A DNA stretch of 64,000 bases from DATKYQ01 sp964640665 (GTDB lineage: Bacteria; Myxococcota; B64-G9). The translations under genes were made by a program, and so were the position numbers. The notes beneath the pieces were generated by a model. It ran no database searches. It was not told the origin of the DNA and saw only the letters and a program-made list of their open reading frames with translations. This document shows positions 8,001 to 16,792 of this stretch, piece by piece (positions within the stretch are counted from its first letter, which is position 1; the number at the start of each line of letters is the position of its first letter). The stretch covers positions 1 to 64,000 of the forward strand of contig CAZXHT010000017.1 of NCBI GenBank assembly GCA_964640665.1, in the 5' to 3' direction.

Positions 8001-10499
8001 ATGCTGAAGAAAATTCTCATAGCGGTCGGTCTAATGTTGTTTGTAGTGGGCGTTCTGGCCACCATCGATCTCCCTACTCAGCAACCGCGGTTGCCGGTCA
8101 TGCTCGGCGGCCGGACCGGGCTGGAAGTCGTCGGCCCCAATACCGATTTTCCGTCGCGCGACCACGAGTTGCGAATCGGCGACAGGATCGTCTCGGTCGA
8201 AGGCAAAAGCGTGTCCGATGGTGACTACCTGAACTTCATCCTCGACGGGCTGCGGGTCGGGCAGCGGGTGAAACTGCGGGTAGACAGGGAAGGCGTCGGC
8301 GAAAAAGCGCAGGCGGCGCTGGTGCCCTTCTTGACCGAGCGCCTGATGACCATCAACGCGATCGTCGCCTTGTGGATCTGGATTTTCGGCATGATCATCC
8401 TCTTGAAGGGCGCGACAGACAGAAATGTCCTTTTATTTTTCGGCATGGCCATGACGCTCTCGACGGTCATGATCGTCTACTGGCCCGAGAACAAGCTCAG
8501 CCTCCCCTGGGGTGATCGCCTGTGTTGGTTACTGTCGAACGGCTTCTATCCTTTCACGGTCGCGATGGTGTTGCACTTCGCCATCTACTTCCCGGAAAAA
8601 AGCGGCGGACTGGCGCGGCGGCTGGTGCCGTATTTCTATATCCCGACAGCCGCCATCGCCGCCTGGTTGATCTGGGCGGTGGCTCGCGCGCGGTCGTCTT
8701 TGGCAATTGACGATTTCGAGAACTACCAGACGGCCTTTTCGGTCTTCCGTGTCTACCTGGCTGTCTATTTCATCGCCGGCCCGATAATCTGGACCGTCAA
8801 ATACAGGCGCACGCGCCAGCACGTAACCCGCCAGAGGCTGAAATGGCTGATCTGGGGGTTCACGGTTGGTATCGCCCCACACGTGCTCCTGAACGAGTTG
8901 CCCAAGGGTCTCGGATTAGCGCCAATCCTGCCAGAAGAGATTACCTACATCTTGGCGCTCTTCTCGGCGACGGCAATCCTTATTGGAGTGGCGCGCTACC
9001 GCCTGTTGGACGTCGACCTGGTGATCAACAAGTCGCTGGTATATTCCTCCCTGACGCTGTTTGTGGTGGGTGCCTACCTGTTGCTGGTCGGACTGGGCGA
9101 CTACTTGATAGCCGGATGGCTGCATGGCGGGACAGTCTGGGTGCGGGTGGTCGCGGTCTTGCTGCTGGCAGCGATTTTCGCCCCGGCCCGTAACCTGTCC
9201 CAGACCTTCGTAGACAAGGTCTTCTTCCGCAGCCGCTACGATCAGCGCCTGGCCCTGATGGACTACAGCCGGGATCTGGCGCGTACCATCGACATTGGCG
9301 AGCTGGCCGGAAAGCTCTCGGGGCTTTTTGCCAGGGTCATCCCCACGGAGAGCCTGGCGGTGTTCGCCGGCGCCGATGACGGGAAGACCATGGTGGAGAT
9401 CTTTTCCAAGGCGCCCGAGTTGCCAAGCGGCACCTATCGGCTCGACGACGCGCAGCTCGAGACACTGGGCGTGGCGGGCAGAGACAGCTCGTTCCTGGCG
9501 CCGCCGGGCATGCCCGGCCCGGAAGCCGAGGTACTGGTTCCGCTCAGGGCCGAAGAGCGCCTGGTGGGGCTAATCGTGCTTGGTCGGAAGCGCTCGGGCC
9601 TGGTGTACGGCGAGGAAGACCTGCGATTCATCGACGCGGTGGCCGATCAGACGGCGGTGGCTTTCGAAAAAGCCCGGGCCTTCAAGATCATCAAGGATCT
9701 CAATATATCGCTGGAGCAAAGAGTCTACGAGCGAACGGCGCAGTTGGCCGAAGTCAACGACCGCCTGCTGGAGCAGTACCACAAGCTCAAGGAACTCGAC
9801 GAGTTGAAAGAGGCCATGACCCGCATGATTGTGCACGATTTGCGCAATCCGGTATCCACAATAATGTTGGGACTCGACTTTATCGATCATATCGATGCCG
9901 GCGGCCTGGATGACGAGGTGCGTCACGCTCTCGAGGTCATCAGAAACACCGCCGCTGAGATGAAAGACCTGATCGGCGACATGCTCGATATCAACAGGAT
10001 GGAGTCCGGTAACCTGCTCCTGGATAGGCAGACCGTGCAGGTTGGCTCTCTCGTGGAGGAGAGCGCCAAGCGGCTGCTGGTTATGGCCCGGGCCCGCAAG
10101 GTCGAGATCCGGGCAGGGGTAGAGGAGAACGTAACGGTCGACGTGGACGTTGCCTTGATGACGCGGGTTCTGGTCAACCTGTTGGCCAACGCGATCAAGT
10201 TTTCAAGCCGCGAGGGCGTGATCGAGCTATCCGCCCGTATTCTCGGCGGAGATGGAGACAGGCAAGTCTGCCTGGAGGTGACCAACAGCGGGCCGATCAT
10301 TCCGGCCGAGTTGCACGACAAGATCTTCGAAAAATTCTTCCAGGCCAAGGGCGGCAATACAGGTTTCAGTGGCATCGGGCTGGGCCTGGTCTTCTGCAAG
10401 ATGGTGCTGCAGGCCCACGGCGGCCACGTCGAACTACGGTCTCCCGCGCCCGACAGGAGCGATGGCGCCAGGTTCAGCGCCATACTTGCCTGCCGCTGA
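8001..10499 (+). CDS. Membrane sensor histidine kinase (PDZ-like, 7-8 TM, GAF, HisKA)
   Basis: The 832-residue protein begins with one membrane segment and a PDZ-like region ('LRIGDRIVSVEGKSVSDGD'). Several more membrane helices follow (about residues 115-400), then a GAF domain (~430-560) and a coiled coil. The HisKA domain has the phospho-acceptor His612 in 'MIVHDLRNP', and the HATPase domain has 'NLLANAIKFSS' (N box) and 'GIGLGLVFCKMV' (G box). It should autophosphorylate and pass phosphate to a response regulator. None is encoded beside it; the NtrC-like regulator at 30758-32125 is a distant candidate. The gene stands alone upstream of an M20 peptidase gene starting 28 bp later. Confidence 0.9.
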   Translation: MLKKILIAVGLMLFVVGVLATIDLPTQQPRLPVMLGGRTGLEVVGPNTDFPSRDHELRIGDRIVSVEGKSVSDGDYLNFILDGLRVGQRVKLRVDREGVGEKAQAALVPFLTERLMTINAIVALWIWIFGMIILLKGATDRNVLLFFGMAMTLSTVMIVYWPENKLSLPWGDRLCWLLSNGFYPFTVAMVLHFAIYFPEKSGGLARRLVPYFYIPTAAIAAWLIWAVARARSSLAIDDFENYQTAFSVFRVYLAVYFIAGPIIWTVKYRRTRQHVTRQRLKWLIWGFTVGIAPHVLLNELPKGLGLAPILPEEITYILALFSATAILIGVARYRLLDVDLVINKSLVYSSLTLFVVGAYLLLVGLGDYLIAGWLHGGTVWVRVVAVLLLAAIFAPARNLSQTFVDKVFFRSRYDQRLALMDYSRDLARTIDIGELAGKLSGLFARVIPTESLAVFAGADDGKTMVEIFSKAPELPSGTYRLDDAQLETLGVAGRDSSFLAPPGMPGPEAEVLVPLRAEERLVGLIVLGRKRSGLVYGEEDLRFIDAVADQTAVAFEKARAFKIIKDLNISLEQRVYERTAQLAEVNDRLLEQYHKLKELDELKEAMTRMIVHDLRNPVSTIMLGLDFIDHIDAGGLDDEVRHALEVIRNTAAEMKDLIGDMLDINRMESGNLLLDRQTVQVGSLVEESAKRLLVMARARKVEIRAGVEENVTVDVDVALMTRVLVNLLANAIKFSSREGVIELSARILGGDGDRQVCLEVTNSGPIIPAELHDKIFEKFFQAKGGNTGFSGIGLGLVFCKMVLQAHGGHVELRSPAPDRSDGARFSAILACR

Positions 10500-10526
10500 C
10501 GCCCGAGATACGCGCAAGGAGCACAA

Positions 10527-11717
10527 GTGGCGGAAAAGCTGACAAGTCTCGATCCGGGCATCCTGGCCGAAATCGGCAGTCTACGTGAAGACATTCACCG
10601 CCACCCCGAGCTGGCCTTCGAAGAGACTCGAACGGCGCGGATCGTTTGCGACTACCTCGAAGGGGCGGGAGTGGAAGTTACCGCCCGCGCTGTGGCCGGG
10701 ACGGGCGTGGTAGGCATGCTTCGCGGCGAGCGTCCAGGGCCGTGCGTGGCTCTGCGGGCGGATATGGACGCGCTGCCGATCGAGGAGCAGAGCGGGCTCG
10801 CCTACCGCTCACAGAACCCAGGTGTAATGCATGCCTGCGGACACGATGGGCACACGGCCGTGTTGTTGGGGGCGGCGCGCCTGTTGGCCGGAGTGCGCGA
10901 GCAGCTTCCCGGGTGCATCAAGTTCATCTTCCAGCCGGGAGAGGAGTGCGGCAACGGCGCCAGGCGCATGGTCGAGGCCGGCGTACTCACCGACGCTCCG
11001 GCGATCGAGGCCATCTTCGCCCTGCACGCACGCCCCCAGATCGGCGCGGGCCAGATCGAGCTCGATCCAGTACCCGGGGCCGCCACCAATCCTTTCGAAT
11101 TACGGGTAATCGGGCGCGGCACCCATGCCGCCTACCCGCACCTGGGGATCGACCCTATTGCCATAGGCTCGCAGATCGTCTGCGCCCTGCAGCAGGTGGT
11201 GGCCCGGCGGGTGGCCCCGGCCACCGCGGCGGTGGTCAGCGTGGGCTCGTTCCAGGCCGGCCAGAGCGGCAATGTCATCCCCGCACAAGCGATCCTGAAA
11301 GGAACCATCCGTACCCGTGAGCCCGATGTACGCAAAAACGTTGTCGAGGCGGTGCGCGGCATAGCCTGCGAAGTTGCGCGGGCGCTCGGGGGAGAGTGCC
11401 GGGTGGAACTCGGGGAAGGCACGCCGCGCCTGCGTAACGATCCCGAGTTGATGGAGCTTGTTGCTCGCGTTGGCATGGATATTCTGGGTGAGCATAACGT
11501 AATCAGGCGTTCGCAGATCACCATGGGTGCTGAAGACTTTTCTTTCTACCTTGAAGAACAGGGCGGTGTTCCCGGGTGTCTCTTCAGGCTGGGTGTAGAG
11601 ACAAACGAGGCCATTCACACCGCCGGGTTCGATTTCGGCAGCGCGGCCCTCGAACCCGGCATGCTGATGATGGCCAATGTTGCTATCGCTTACCTGTCGG
11701 GCGATAATCGAGATTGA
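10527..11717 (+). CDS. M20-family amidohydrolase (hippurate/IAA-amino acid hydrolase type)
   Basis: This 396-residue enzyme carries the M20D metal-binding signatures 'RADMDALPI' and 'MHACGHDGHTA', then 'FIFQPGEECGNGARRMVEAG' with the catalytic Glu, and a final metal ligand region 'TMGAEDFSFYLE'. Members hydrolyse N-acyl or N-aryl amino acids and are usually cytoplasmic; no signal peptide is seen. The start is GTG at 10527 with AAGGA about eight bases upstream. The following lipoprotein gene begins at the stop codon, so the two are probably co-transcribed. Confidence 0.88.
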   Translation: MAEKLTSLDPGILAEIGSLREDIHRHPELAFEETRTARIVCDYLEGAGVEVTARAVAGTGVVGMLRGERPGPCVALRADMDALPIEEQSGLAYRSQNPGVMHACGHDGHTAVLLGAARLLAGVREQLPGCIKFIFQPGEECGNGARRMVEAGVLTDAPAIEAIFALHARPQIGAGQIELDPVPGAATNPFELRVIGRGTHAAYPHLGIDPIAIGSQIVCALQQVVARRVAPATAAVVSVGSFQAGQSGNVIPAQAILKGTIRTREPDVRKNVVEAVRGIACEVARALGGECRVELGEGTPRLRNDPELMELVARVGMDILGEHNVIRRSQITMGAEDFSFYLEEQGGVPGCLFRLGVETNEAIHTAGFDFGSAALEPGMLMMANVAIAYLSGDNRD

Positions 11718-11719
11718 TC

Positions 11720-12889
11720 ATGCGCTACTCGAAGCTAATCCCGGTTATATGCCTTTCTGCTCTGGCGCTAGGCGGTTGCCCCAAGCGCGGTAGCGGTGAG
11801 ATCGACGTGGACGCAATCCAGTCTCACGTAGACAGCATCGAGAAAAACGTACAAGCCATGCGCGCCGCCTTGAAGAAGAAGAACCTGGACGCCGCCGAGG
11901 AGCACTACCGGGATGCCGTAGAGTTGATGGAAGACGAGGGCGATCAACTCGGCGCTTACCCGGAGATATCCGACCTCAAGGCGGAGCTGTCGGAGGCCGG
12001 CGCCGACCTGTGCCATGGCTTCGTAGATATAAGCCTGCAGACGTTCTTCGACGCCGTGCGGGCCGAGGATCCCGAAACGGCGGGATCGCGTCTGGCGCGG
12101 GCACAGAAGGAGTTCAAGCGTTGTCGTGATAAGATTGAAGCTCGCGACGACTTCGTCGCGGTCAAGATGAACCTGGAAAGCGCCCCCCGTGCGCTTAGCG
12201 ATCTACGCAAGAAGATCGCGCGCGACGCGCTGGCCCTCGGGGTCAAGCAGGTCGCTGACGGGATCGAACCACGCGTGGCTGCTCTTGCGGGAATGCTTGC
12301 TAAGCTCGAGAAGAACCCCAACCAGAAGGATCTGGCGCTGGAGATCGACCGGTGCATCAACGAGGCCCGCGTGGCATTGGCCGCGGAAAAGAGATTCGTC
12401 GATCTTCCCCTATGGCAGGAGTTCGCCGCCAGGATGAACGGCGAACTCCAGGCGGCCGACGGTAAGCGGGCAACGCTTGTGCGCCGCGGAAAGGTGCTCT
12501 GGGCGGTGACGGTGCTGTTGCCCGCGGCGTCGAGGAGCGCCACCGAGGCGCTGGCTACGCGCGACGCGAAGCAAAGACTGCAAAAAATAGAGAAAGCCGC
12601 CGACGGTTATCGCCGGTGCGAGGAGATGGTGCTTGAAGTGCTGGGACAGGAACCATCACTGTCCAAGTTCAAGTTCAACTGGCGCGGCGGCCGTAAGACG
12701 GTTGCCTGGCTGAAGTTGCATTGTCGGGCCAACCGTAAAATAGACGAGCGTCTGCTTCGGAAACTGGGGGGCATTCCCAAGAAGCTTATCAAGACCAAGC
12801 CCGAAAACAAAAAGCCGCCGACCGCCAAGAAGCTCAAGGCAAACAAGAAGCGTAAGAAGCATCGCAAGGGCCGTATACGCAGGTGGTAG
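11720..12889 (+). CDS. Hypothetical alpha-helical lipoprotein
   Basis: The 389-residue product has a lipoprotein signal ending 'ALALGGC', placing the lipidated Cys near residue 20. The rest is largely charged, helical and coiled-coil-like with repeated Lys/Arg/Glu, ending in a very basic tail ('KKRKKHRKGRIRRW'). I do not recognise a family. The basic tail could bind the cell wall or another polyanion, but that is a guess. ATG at 11720 is preferred; a TTG two codons earlier overlaps the upstream stop. The next small lipoprotein gene follows within 5 bp, suggesting a shared transcript. Confidence 0.7.
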   Translation: MRYSKLIPVICLSALALGGCPKRGSGEIDVDAIQSHVDSIEKNVQAMRAALKKKNLDAAEEHYRDAVELMEDEGDQLGAYPEISDLKAELSEAGADLCHGFVDISLQTFFDAVRAEDPETAGSRLARAQKEFKRCRDKIEARDDFVAVKMNLESAPRALSDLRKKIARDALALGVKQVADGIEPRVAALAGMLAKLEKNPNQKDLALEIDRCINEARVALAAEKRFVDLPLWQEFAARMNGELQAADGKRATLVRRGKVLWAVTVLLPAASRSATEALATRDAKQRLQKIEKAADGYRRCEEMVLEVLGQEPSLSKFKFNWRGGRKTVAWLKLHCRANRKIDERLLRKLGGIPKKLIKTKPENKKPPTAKKLKANKKRKKHRKGRIRRW

Positions 12890-12893
12890 GCAG

Positions 12894-13421
12894 GTGACGT
12901 GCGTGGGACGTATTACCATAACGCTGTTCCTGCTTGCCGCCCTGCTTGCCTGCACGAAATCAGAAGGGGAGCAGGAGGGGGCTGGGTCCGCCTACAGAGT
13001 ATTCGCCGGCGACAAGTCCGTGCCGGTGCGGAAGGATCTTGTCGAGTCGACCGTCGCGGATCTGACCAACCTGATGAGGAGGAACATAGAACATTTCAAC
13101 TGGGTGTTTCAAACGGTCAAAGAAGGCATGGACGACTGTGGGAAGACGGCCGGCAAGATCCGGGAATATCTTGACGACAGCCTGAAAGATGACAAGAAAC
13201 TCTATATGCGGATGAAGAGAATGGAGGCTCAACTCACCGAAGAGGAGATGAGGCAAGTCACAGAGCAGGGCCGGCCGATGCTGCAAGAAAAGATCCAGGC
13301 GTTCGATGAACAGCTGCCGGCCAACCTGGAGCTACTGCGGAAGTTTAAGCGGATGTGTCCCGGGGAGGCCAAGGTGATTAGCAAAATCATGCAGCGCTTC
13401 ATGCGACAGGCATTCAAGTAA
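12894..13421 (+). CDS. Hypothetical small lipoprotein
   Basis: A 175-residue protein starts with GTG and has a short lipoprotein signal ('LFLLAALLAC'). The mature part is helical and rich in Glu, Lys, Met and Gln, with two Cys (in 'DDCGKTAGK' and 'KRMCPGEAK') that could form a disulfide in the periplasm. No family is recognised. It lies 5 bp after another helical lipoprotein gene in the same direction and probably shares its promoter, so the two may work together at the envelope. Confidence 0.65.
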   Translation: MTCVGRITITLFLLAALLACTKSEGEQEGAGSAYRVFAGDKSVPVRKDLVESTVADLTNLMRRNIEHFNWVFQTVKEGMDDCGKTAGKIREYLDDSLKDDKKLYMRMKRMEAQLTEEEMRQVTEQGRPMLQEKIQAFDEQLPANLELLRKFKRMCPGEAKVISKIMQRFMRQAFK

Positions 13422-13482
13422 GTAACGGCAGAAGAACAAACGCCGACTGCCCCACTGACATGGCTTATTACTGCATCACCGG

Positions 13483-13510
13483 TTGATATTTTGAGATACC
13501 CTACTAGAAT
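13483..13510 (+). promoter_or_regulatory. Sigma-70-type promoter of the gapped repeat lipoprotein
   Basis: TTGATA at 13483-13488, a 16-bp spacer and TAGAAT at 13505-13510 form a good promoter. The transcript would start near 13517 and carry a leader with a perfect 8-bp hairpin before the gene at 13587. Confidence 0.5.
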
Positions 13511-13522
13511 GATGGGTACGTT

Positions 13523-13543
13523 TTATTCGGGAGATCCGAATAA
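13523..13543 (+). promoter_or_regulatory. Leader hairpin in the 5' untranslated region
   Basis: TTATTCGG at 13523-13530 pairs perfectly with CCGAATAA at 13536-13543 around a GAGAT loop. It lies just after the predicted transcription start and about 45 nt before the start codon. No T-run follows, so it is not a terminator; it may stabilise the messenger or be a protein-binding site. Confidence 0.4.
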
Positions 13544-13586
13544 GCACGAACAACTGACGGGTGTTCCCACACAGGACAGGAGGTTA

Positions 13587-14449
13587 ATGATGCGTTCCTT
13601 TGGTATCGTGCTTGTCATTGCGATCTTCGCGGTTGTCGCCGCCGCAGGATGCCAGTGCGAGGAAAAAACCGCACAGGAGAAAGAGGTTTCGTACGAAACA
13701 AAGCCGACATCGACCGAGGGAGAGATCGTGGAATTCACCAAAAAAGATCTCTCCGGTCCGACAGGACATCTGATTGTCAAGGCTGTCGAGAACTTCGACC
13801 CCGTGATGCTAGAGAGTTCCTCGGGCAAGGTGTATGCCCTCGGGCATTGCAACAAGAAGTGGCCGGTTCCAGTGGGGAACTACGCCATCAAGATCAAGCC
13901 AGGCCAGTATCCGGAGATCGAACTGGGCCAAGTCACCGTCGAGGAAGGCCAGGTGGCCAACGCCAAGGTGACCGGGTTTGGTTGGGTGAACGTCGAGGCC
14001 GTCGAGAACTTCGAGCCCTTGAAGCTCACGGATTCATCGGGCAAGGAATATATTCTGGGACATTGCAACAAGAGATGGCTTGCCCCGGTGGGCCCCCACA
14101 ATCTCCGGATCAAGCCAGGCCAGTATCCGGAGATCGAACTGGGCCAAGTCACCGTCGAGGAANNNNNNNNNNNNNNNNNNNNNNNNNNNNNNNNNNNNNN
14201 NNNNNNNNNNNNNNNNNNNNNNNNNNNNNNNNNNNNNNNNNNNNNNNNNNNNNNNNNNNNNNGGCCGTCGAGAACTTCGAGCCCTTGAAGCTCACGGATT
14301 CATCGGGCAAGGAATATTTTCTGGGGCATTGCAACAAGAGATGGCTTGCCCCGGTAGGTACTTACGTGGTGACAGTGAAGAAAAAGAAGATCGAGAACAA
14401 AATAACGGTGAGCGAGGGCAAAATATCCAAGGTTCAGAGCGGCATGTGA
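13587..14449 (+). CDS. Repeat lipoprotein interrupted by the assembly gap
   Basis: The start ATG at 13587 follows a strong AGGAGG, and the lipoprotein signal ends 'VVAAAGC'. After a Thr/Glu-rich linker come units of about 70 residues: 'AVENF(D/E)P..L..SSGK.Y.LGHCNK.W..PVG', then 'KPGQYPEIELGQVTVEE'. Two units precede the 100-N gap and part of another follows it. The pattern resembles PEGA-like surface repeats, each with one Cys, but no family is certain. The reading frame after the gap differs from that before it because the gap length is arbitrary, so the true length and repeat number are unknown. The C-terminus is a basic strand ending at 14449. Confidence 0.65.
14163..14262. other. Assembly gap of 100 N within a tandem repeat
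   Basis: Exactly 100 N separate two nearly identical stretches of the repeat gene. The segment around 14006-14090 recurs almost base for base after the gap from 14263. Assembly failed here because of the repeat; 100 is a placeholder length. Confidence 0.97.
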
Positions 14450-14535
14450 CGTAGGCAAGGATAGGGGACGGACTGTATCCCGGGGGCTACGGGAGTAGCT
14501 CAGGGGGTGCCACCCGTCTCGTGAGTTGCTGGAAT

Positions 14536-14554
14536 ATTGATCTTTGTGATCAAT
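14536..14554. promoter_or_regulatory. Inverted repeat, possible enhancer site for a sigma-54 activator
   Basis: ATTGATC (14536-14542) and GATCAAT (14548-14554) form a perfect 7-bp inverted repeat around TTTGT. It lies about 23 bp upstream of the -24 element of the sigma-54 promoter at 14576. Activator sites are often further away (80-150 bp), so it could instead be a local operator. Confidence 0.4.
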
Positions 14555-14575
14555 GGGTTATGAGTTCAGCTCGCC

Positions 14576-14591
14576 TGGCACGACCCTTGCT
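14576..14591 (+). promoter_or_regulatory. Sigma-54 promoter, exact consensus
   Basis: TGGCACGACCCTTGCT matches the sigma-54 consensus TGGCACGNNNNTTGCW at every fixed base: GG at 14577-14578, ten bases, then GC at 14589-14590. Transcription should start near 14602, about 28 nt before the start codon of the caspase-fold/P-domain lipoprotein, with an AAGGAGG site in between. It requires an NtrC-type activator; two are encoded in this window (30758-32125 and 35091-36950). Confidence 0.8.
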
Positions 14592-14629
14592 TTAGGATGA
14601 AGGGATTCCGGAACCCAAGGAGGTTGATG

Positions 14630-16792
14630 ATGAAGAAGCTCCTTTCATTGATTCTGGCGATTTCACTTCAAGGCTGGATGACAGGCTGCGGGGCGACCGA
14701 TGAGGGCATCGAGATTCCCCCCGAGGAACAAGACCTGGTGTCCTCCTTCGACAAGACCGATACCGGCTATTATTCGGACCAGGCCACCGAGATCCAGGGT
14801 CTGTATGCCGGGTCCATGGATCTGGATCTTTCGGACATGGGCGAGACCGAGCGGGCCGCCCTCCTTTCCGACTTGCGCGCGGGCGGCTGGAAATTGCGCA
14901 ACCTGGTGGGCGATCACATCAAGTACGGCAAGAACCAACTAAACACGGAAAAACTGCATGTCAACTTGTCTGCACAGGACATCCAGTACCACGACGTGAC
15001 AGTCGAGGGAACCTCGGCCCGGGTTGTCTACACCTTGGGCATCGAATCGATTGTATCCCGCGAAGAATTGCGGGAAGCCGGTATCGATCTGGATTCGTTG
15101 ACCAACCGTGAGTTCCCGGTGGTTTTGCCGGCGGATCCGCGCAACGTTTTCAACCGGGTCGGAGAGGTGTGTGCCGAGGGTTTCGACGCGGGTAGCCTGG
15201 CCGACTACAACTACTTCTACTATTTCAAACCGGACAAGGAAGGCTGTACCCTGCCCCTCTGCAACGCCACTTTCACCCTGCAGTCCCTGCTTCCGCAAAA
15301 GACCACCTATCCGGAATACGATCGCCTGACCGTCGACGGCAAGGTCACCGTGGCCGTCTTTTTCGGAGCCGCGGGCCACGAAGAGGAGGTCTCTTACTAT
15401 GACGAGGGCATGCGGGAACACCGTGAATTTGTCAGTGCCTTGAAGTCCCGCGGGTTCTCCAAGAAAGAAGATCTCGATCCCAAGGGAGAAAGATACAAAA
15501 GAACCCGCAGCGGCCTGGAAGAAATCGTGGACGTGGTCAGCCCGACCGATCTGCATGCGCTCCAGCACGACACCGACGGTATTTTCACGCAGGCTCTGCT
15601 CACGCACGAGATCGTTATTTACGACGGGCACTCATTCTACGGATCTCTCAGCGTGCTGGGCGACAAGGACGCCTATCCCGCCGACACCTACCAGATCCTG
15701 TTCATGAATTCCTGCTGGAGCTACGAGTACTACACAAAGCAGGTGTTCGAGCACAAGGCGTCTTCCGACGACCATGAGGGCTGGGCACTGGCGGACGTGG
15801 TCAACAATACCGAGGCCGGCTGGTTTTTGAACATGGGCGATGAGACCCGCATCCTGCTTACCAACCTGCTCGCGGGTTGTGAGAGCGGGGGACGCGAGGG
15901 GACCCGCCATTATACCTGGGACGCGATCGTCGAGGCCATGAACAAACATGCCATGGACCGTTTTCGTTCCTGGAACCTCAAGAGCCATGAAATCTACGGG
16001 GTGTCGGGTGTCAGGAGCAACTGCTACGACCCGGACAATCCCGATTCCTGCAAGGGCCAGGGCAACCAGGGCGAAGGGGAAGTCGTCACGGTGGAGAACA
16101 CCGAGGTTATTGCCATCCCTGACAACCAGCCGGACGGAATCAGCAGCGGTATAAATGTTCCCAACGACATCGCCTTCACCTCCATCGCAGTGGAAGTGGA
16201 CATCGAGCACACATGGGTGGGCGACCTGGACATCTCGCTCGAGCACAACGGCAAGGTCATCAACCTGCAATCCCGTCAGGGAGGCTCGCAAAAGAACCTG
16301 AACACCACCTTCCATCCAATCGGCTTCGACGGACTCGGCTCCAGCGGGGATTGGATCTTGCGGATCAGCGACAATGCCAACCGCGATACCGGCAGTCTCA
16401 AGCGCTGGGCCGTCACCTTGACCTACGACAAAGAGGCCGAAGATCCGCTCACCTACCAGAGCACCGATGGTGTCGACATCCCCGACAACGATGAGAACGG
16501 TGTGGCCAGCAATATCGACGTCAGTGAGGACCGCACCATTGCCTCCTTGTTAGTGACCGTGGACATCGCTCATACCTATGTGGGCGATCTGGTCATCGAA
16601 CTCGAGCACGTCGGCACTCTGATTACCCTTCAGGACCAGGAGGGCGGATCGGCGGAAAATCTGCAAGCCGAGTTCCGTCCCCAGGATTTCAACGCAAGTT
16701 CCACCCAGGGTACCTGGACGCTGGTTGTCTCCGATCGAGCCCAAGTAGACACCGGCCGCCTGAACGCCTGGTCGCTCACTTTCGGCAATTGA
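14630..16792 (+). CDS. Lipoprotein with clan-CD-like peptidase region and two P-domains
   Basis: The 720-residue product has a lipoprotein signal ending 'GWMTGC'. The central part (~residues 250-430) holds 'IVIYDGHSFYGS' and, about 35 residues later, 'LFMNSCWSYEY'; a Gly-His followed by Asn-Ser-Cys after a hydrophobic strand fits the caspase/gingipain fold (clan CD), so H and C are candidate catalytic residues. The C-terminus has two tandem proprotein-convertase P-domains, each with '(H)(T)(W/Y)VGDL', 'LEH' and 'W.L..SD.A..DTG' elements. P-domains often help secreted peptidases fold or bind. The peptidase call is inference; the P-domains are solid. Two adjacent ATGs (14627, 14630) follow AAGGAGG. 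Confidence 0.75.
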   Translation: MKKLLSLILAISLQGWMTGCGATDEGIEIPPEEQDLVSSFDKTDTGYYSDQATEIQGLYAGSMDLDLSDMGETERAALLSDLRAGGWKLRNLVGDHIKYGKNQLNTEKLHVNLSAQDIQYHDVTVEGTSARVVYTLGIESIVSREELREAGIDLDSLTNREFPVVLPADPRNVFNRVGEVCAEGFDAGSLADYNYFYYFKPDKEGCTLPLCNATFTLQSLLPQKTTYPEYDRLTVDGKVTVAVFFGAAGHEEEVSYYDEGMREHREFVSALKSRGFSKKEDLDPKGERYKRTRSGLEEIVDVVSPTDLHALQHDTDGIFTQALLTHEIVIYDGHSFYGSLSVLGDKDAYPADTYQILFMNSCWSYEYYTKQVFEHKASSDDHEGWALADVVNNTEAGWFLNMGDETRILLTNLLAGCESGGREGTRHYTWDAIVEAMNKHAMDRFRSWNLKSHEIYGVSGVRSNCYDPDNPDSCKGQGNQGEGEVVTVENTEVIAIPDNQPDGISSGINVPNDIAFTSIAVEVDIEHTWVGDLDISLEHNGKVINLQSRQGGSQKNLNTTFHPIGFDGLGSSGDWILRISDNANRDTGSLKRWAVTLTYDKEAEDPLTYQSTDGVDIPDNDENGVASNIDVSEDRTIASLLVTVDIAHTYVGDLVIELEHVGTLITLQDQEGGSAENLQAEFRPQDFNASSTQGTWTLVVSDRAQVDTGRLNAWSLTFGN

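Noticed and set aside
13461..13476. Second possible sigma-54 promoter (TGGCTTATTACTGCAT)
   Set aside because: Spacing between GG and GC is nine, not ten, and a good sigma-70 promoter follows directly.
14485..14585. tRNA-like string (GGGAGTAGCTCAGGGGGT) upstream of the sigma-54 promoter
   Set aside because: No matching acceptor stem, anticodon arm or T-arm could be built; the similarity is limited to a D-arm-like stretch.
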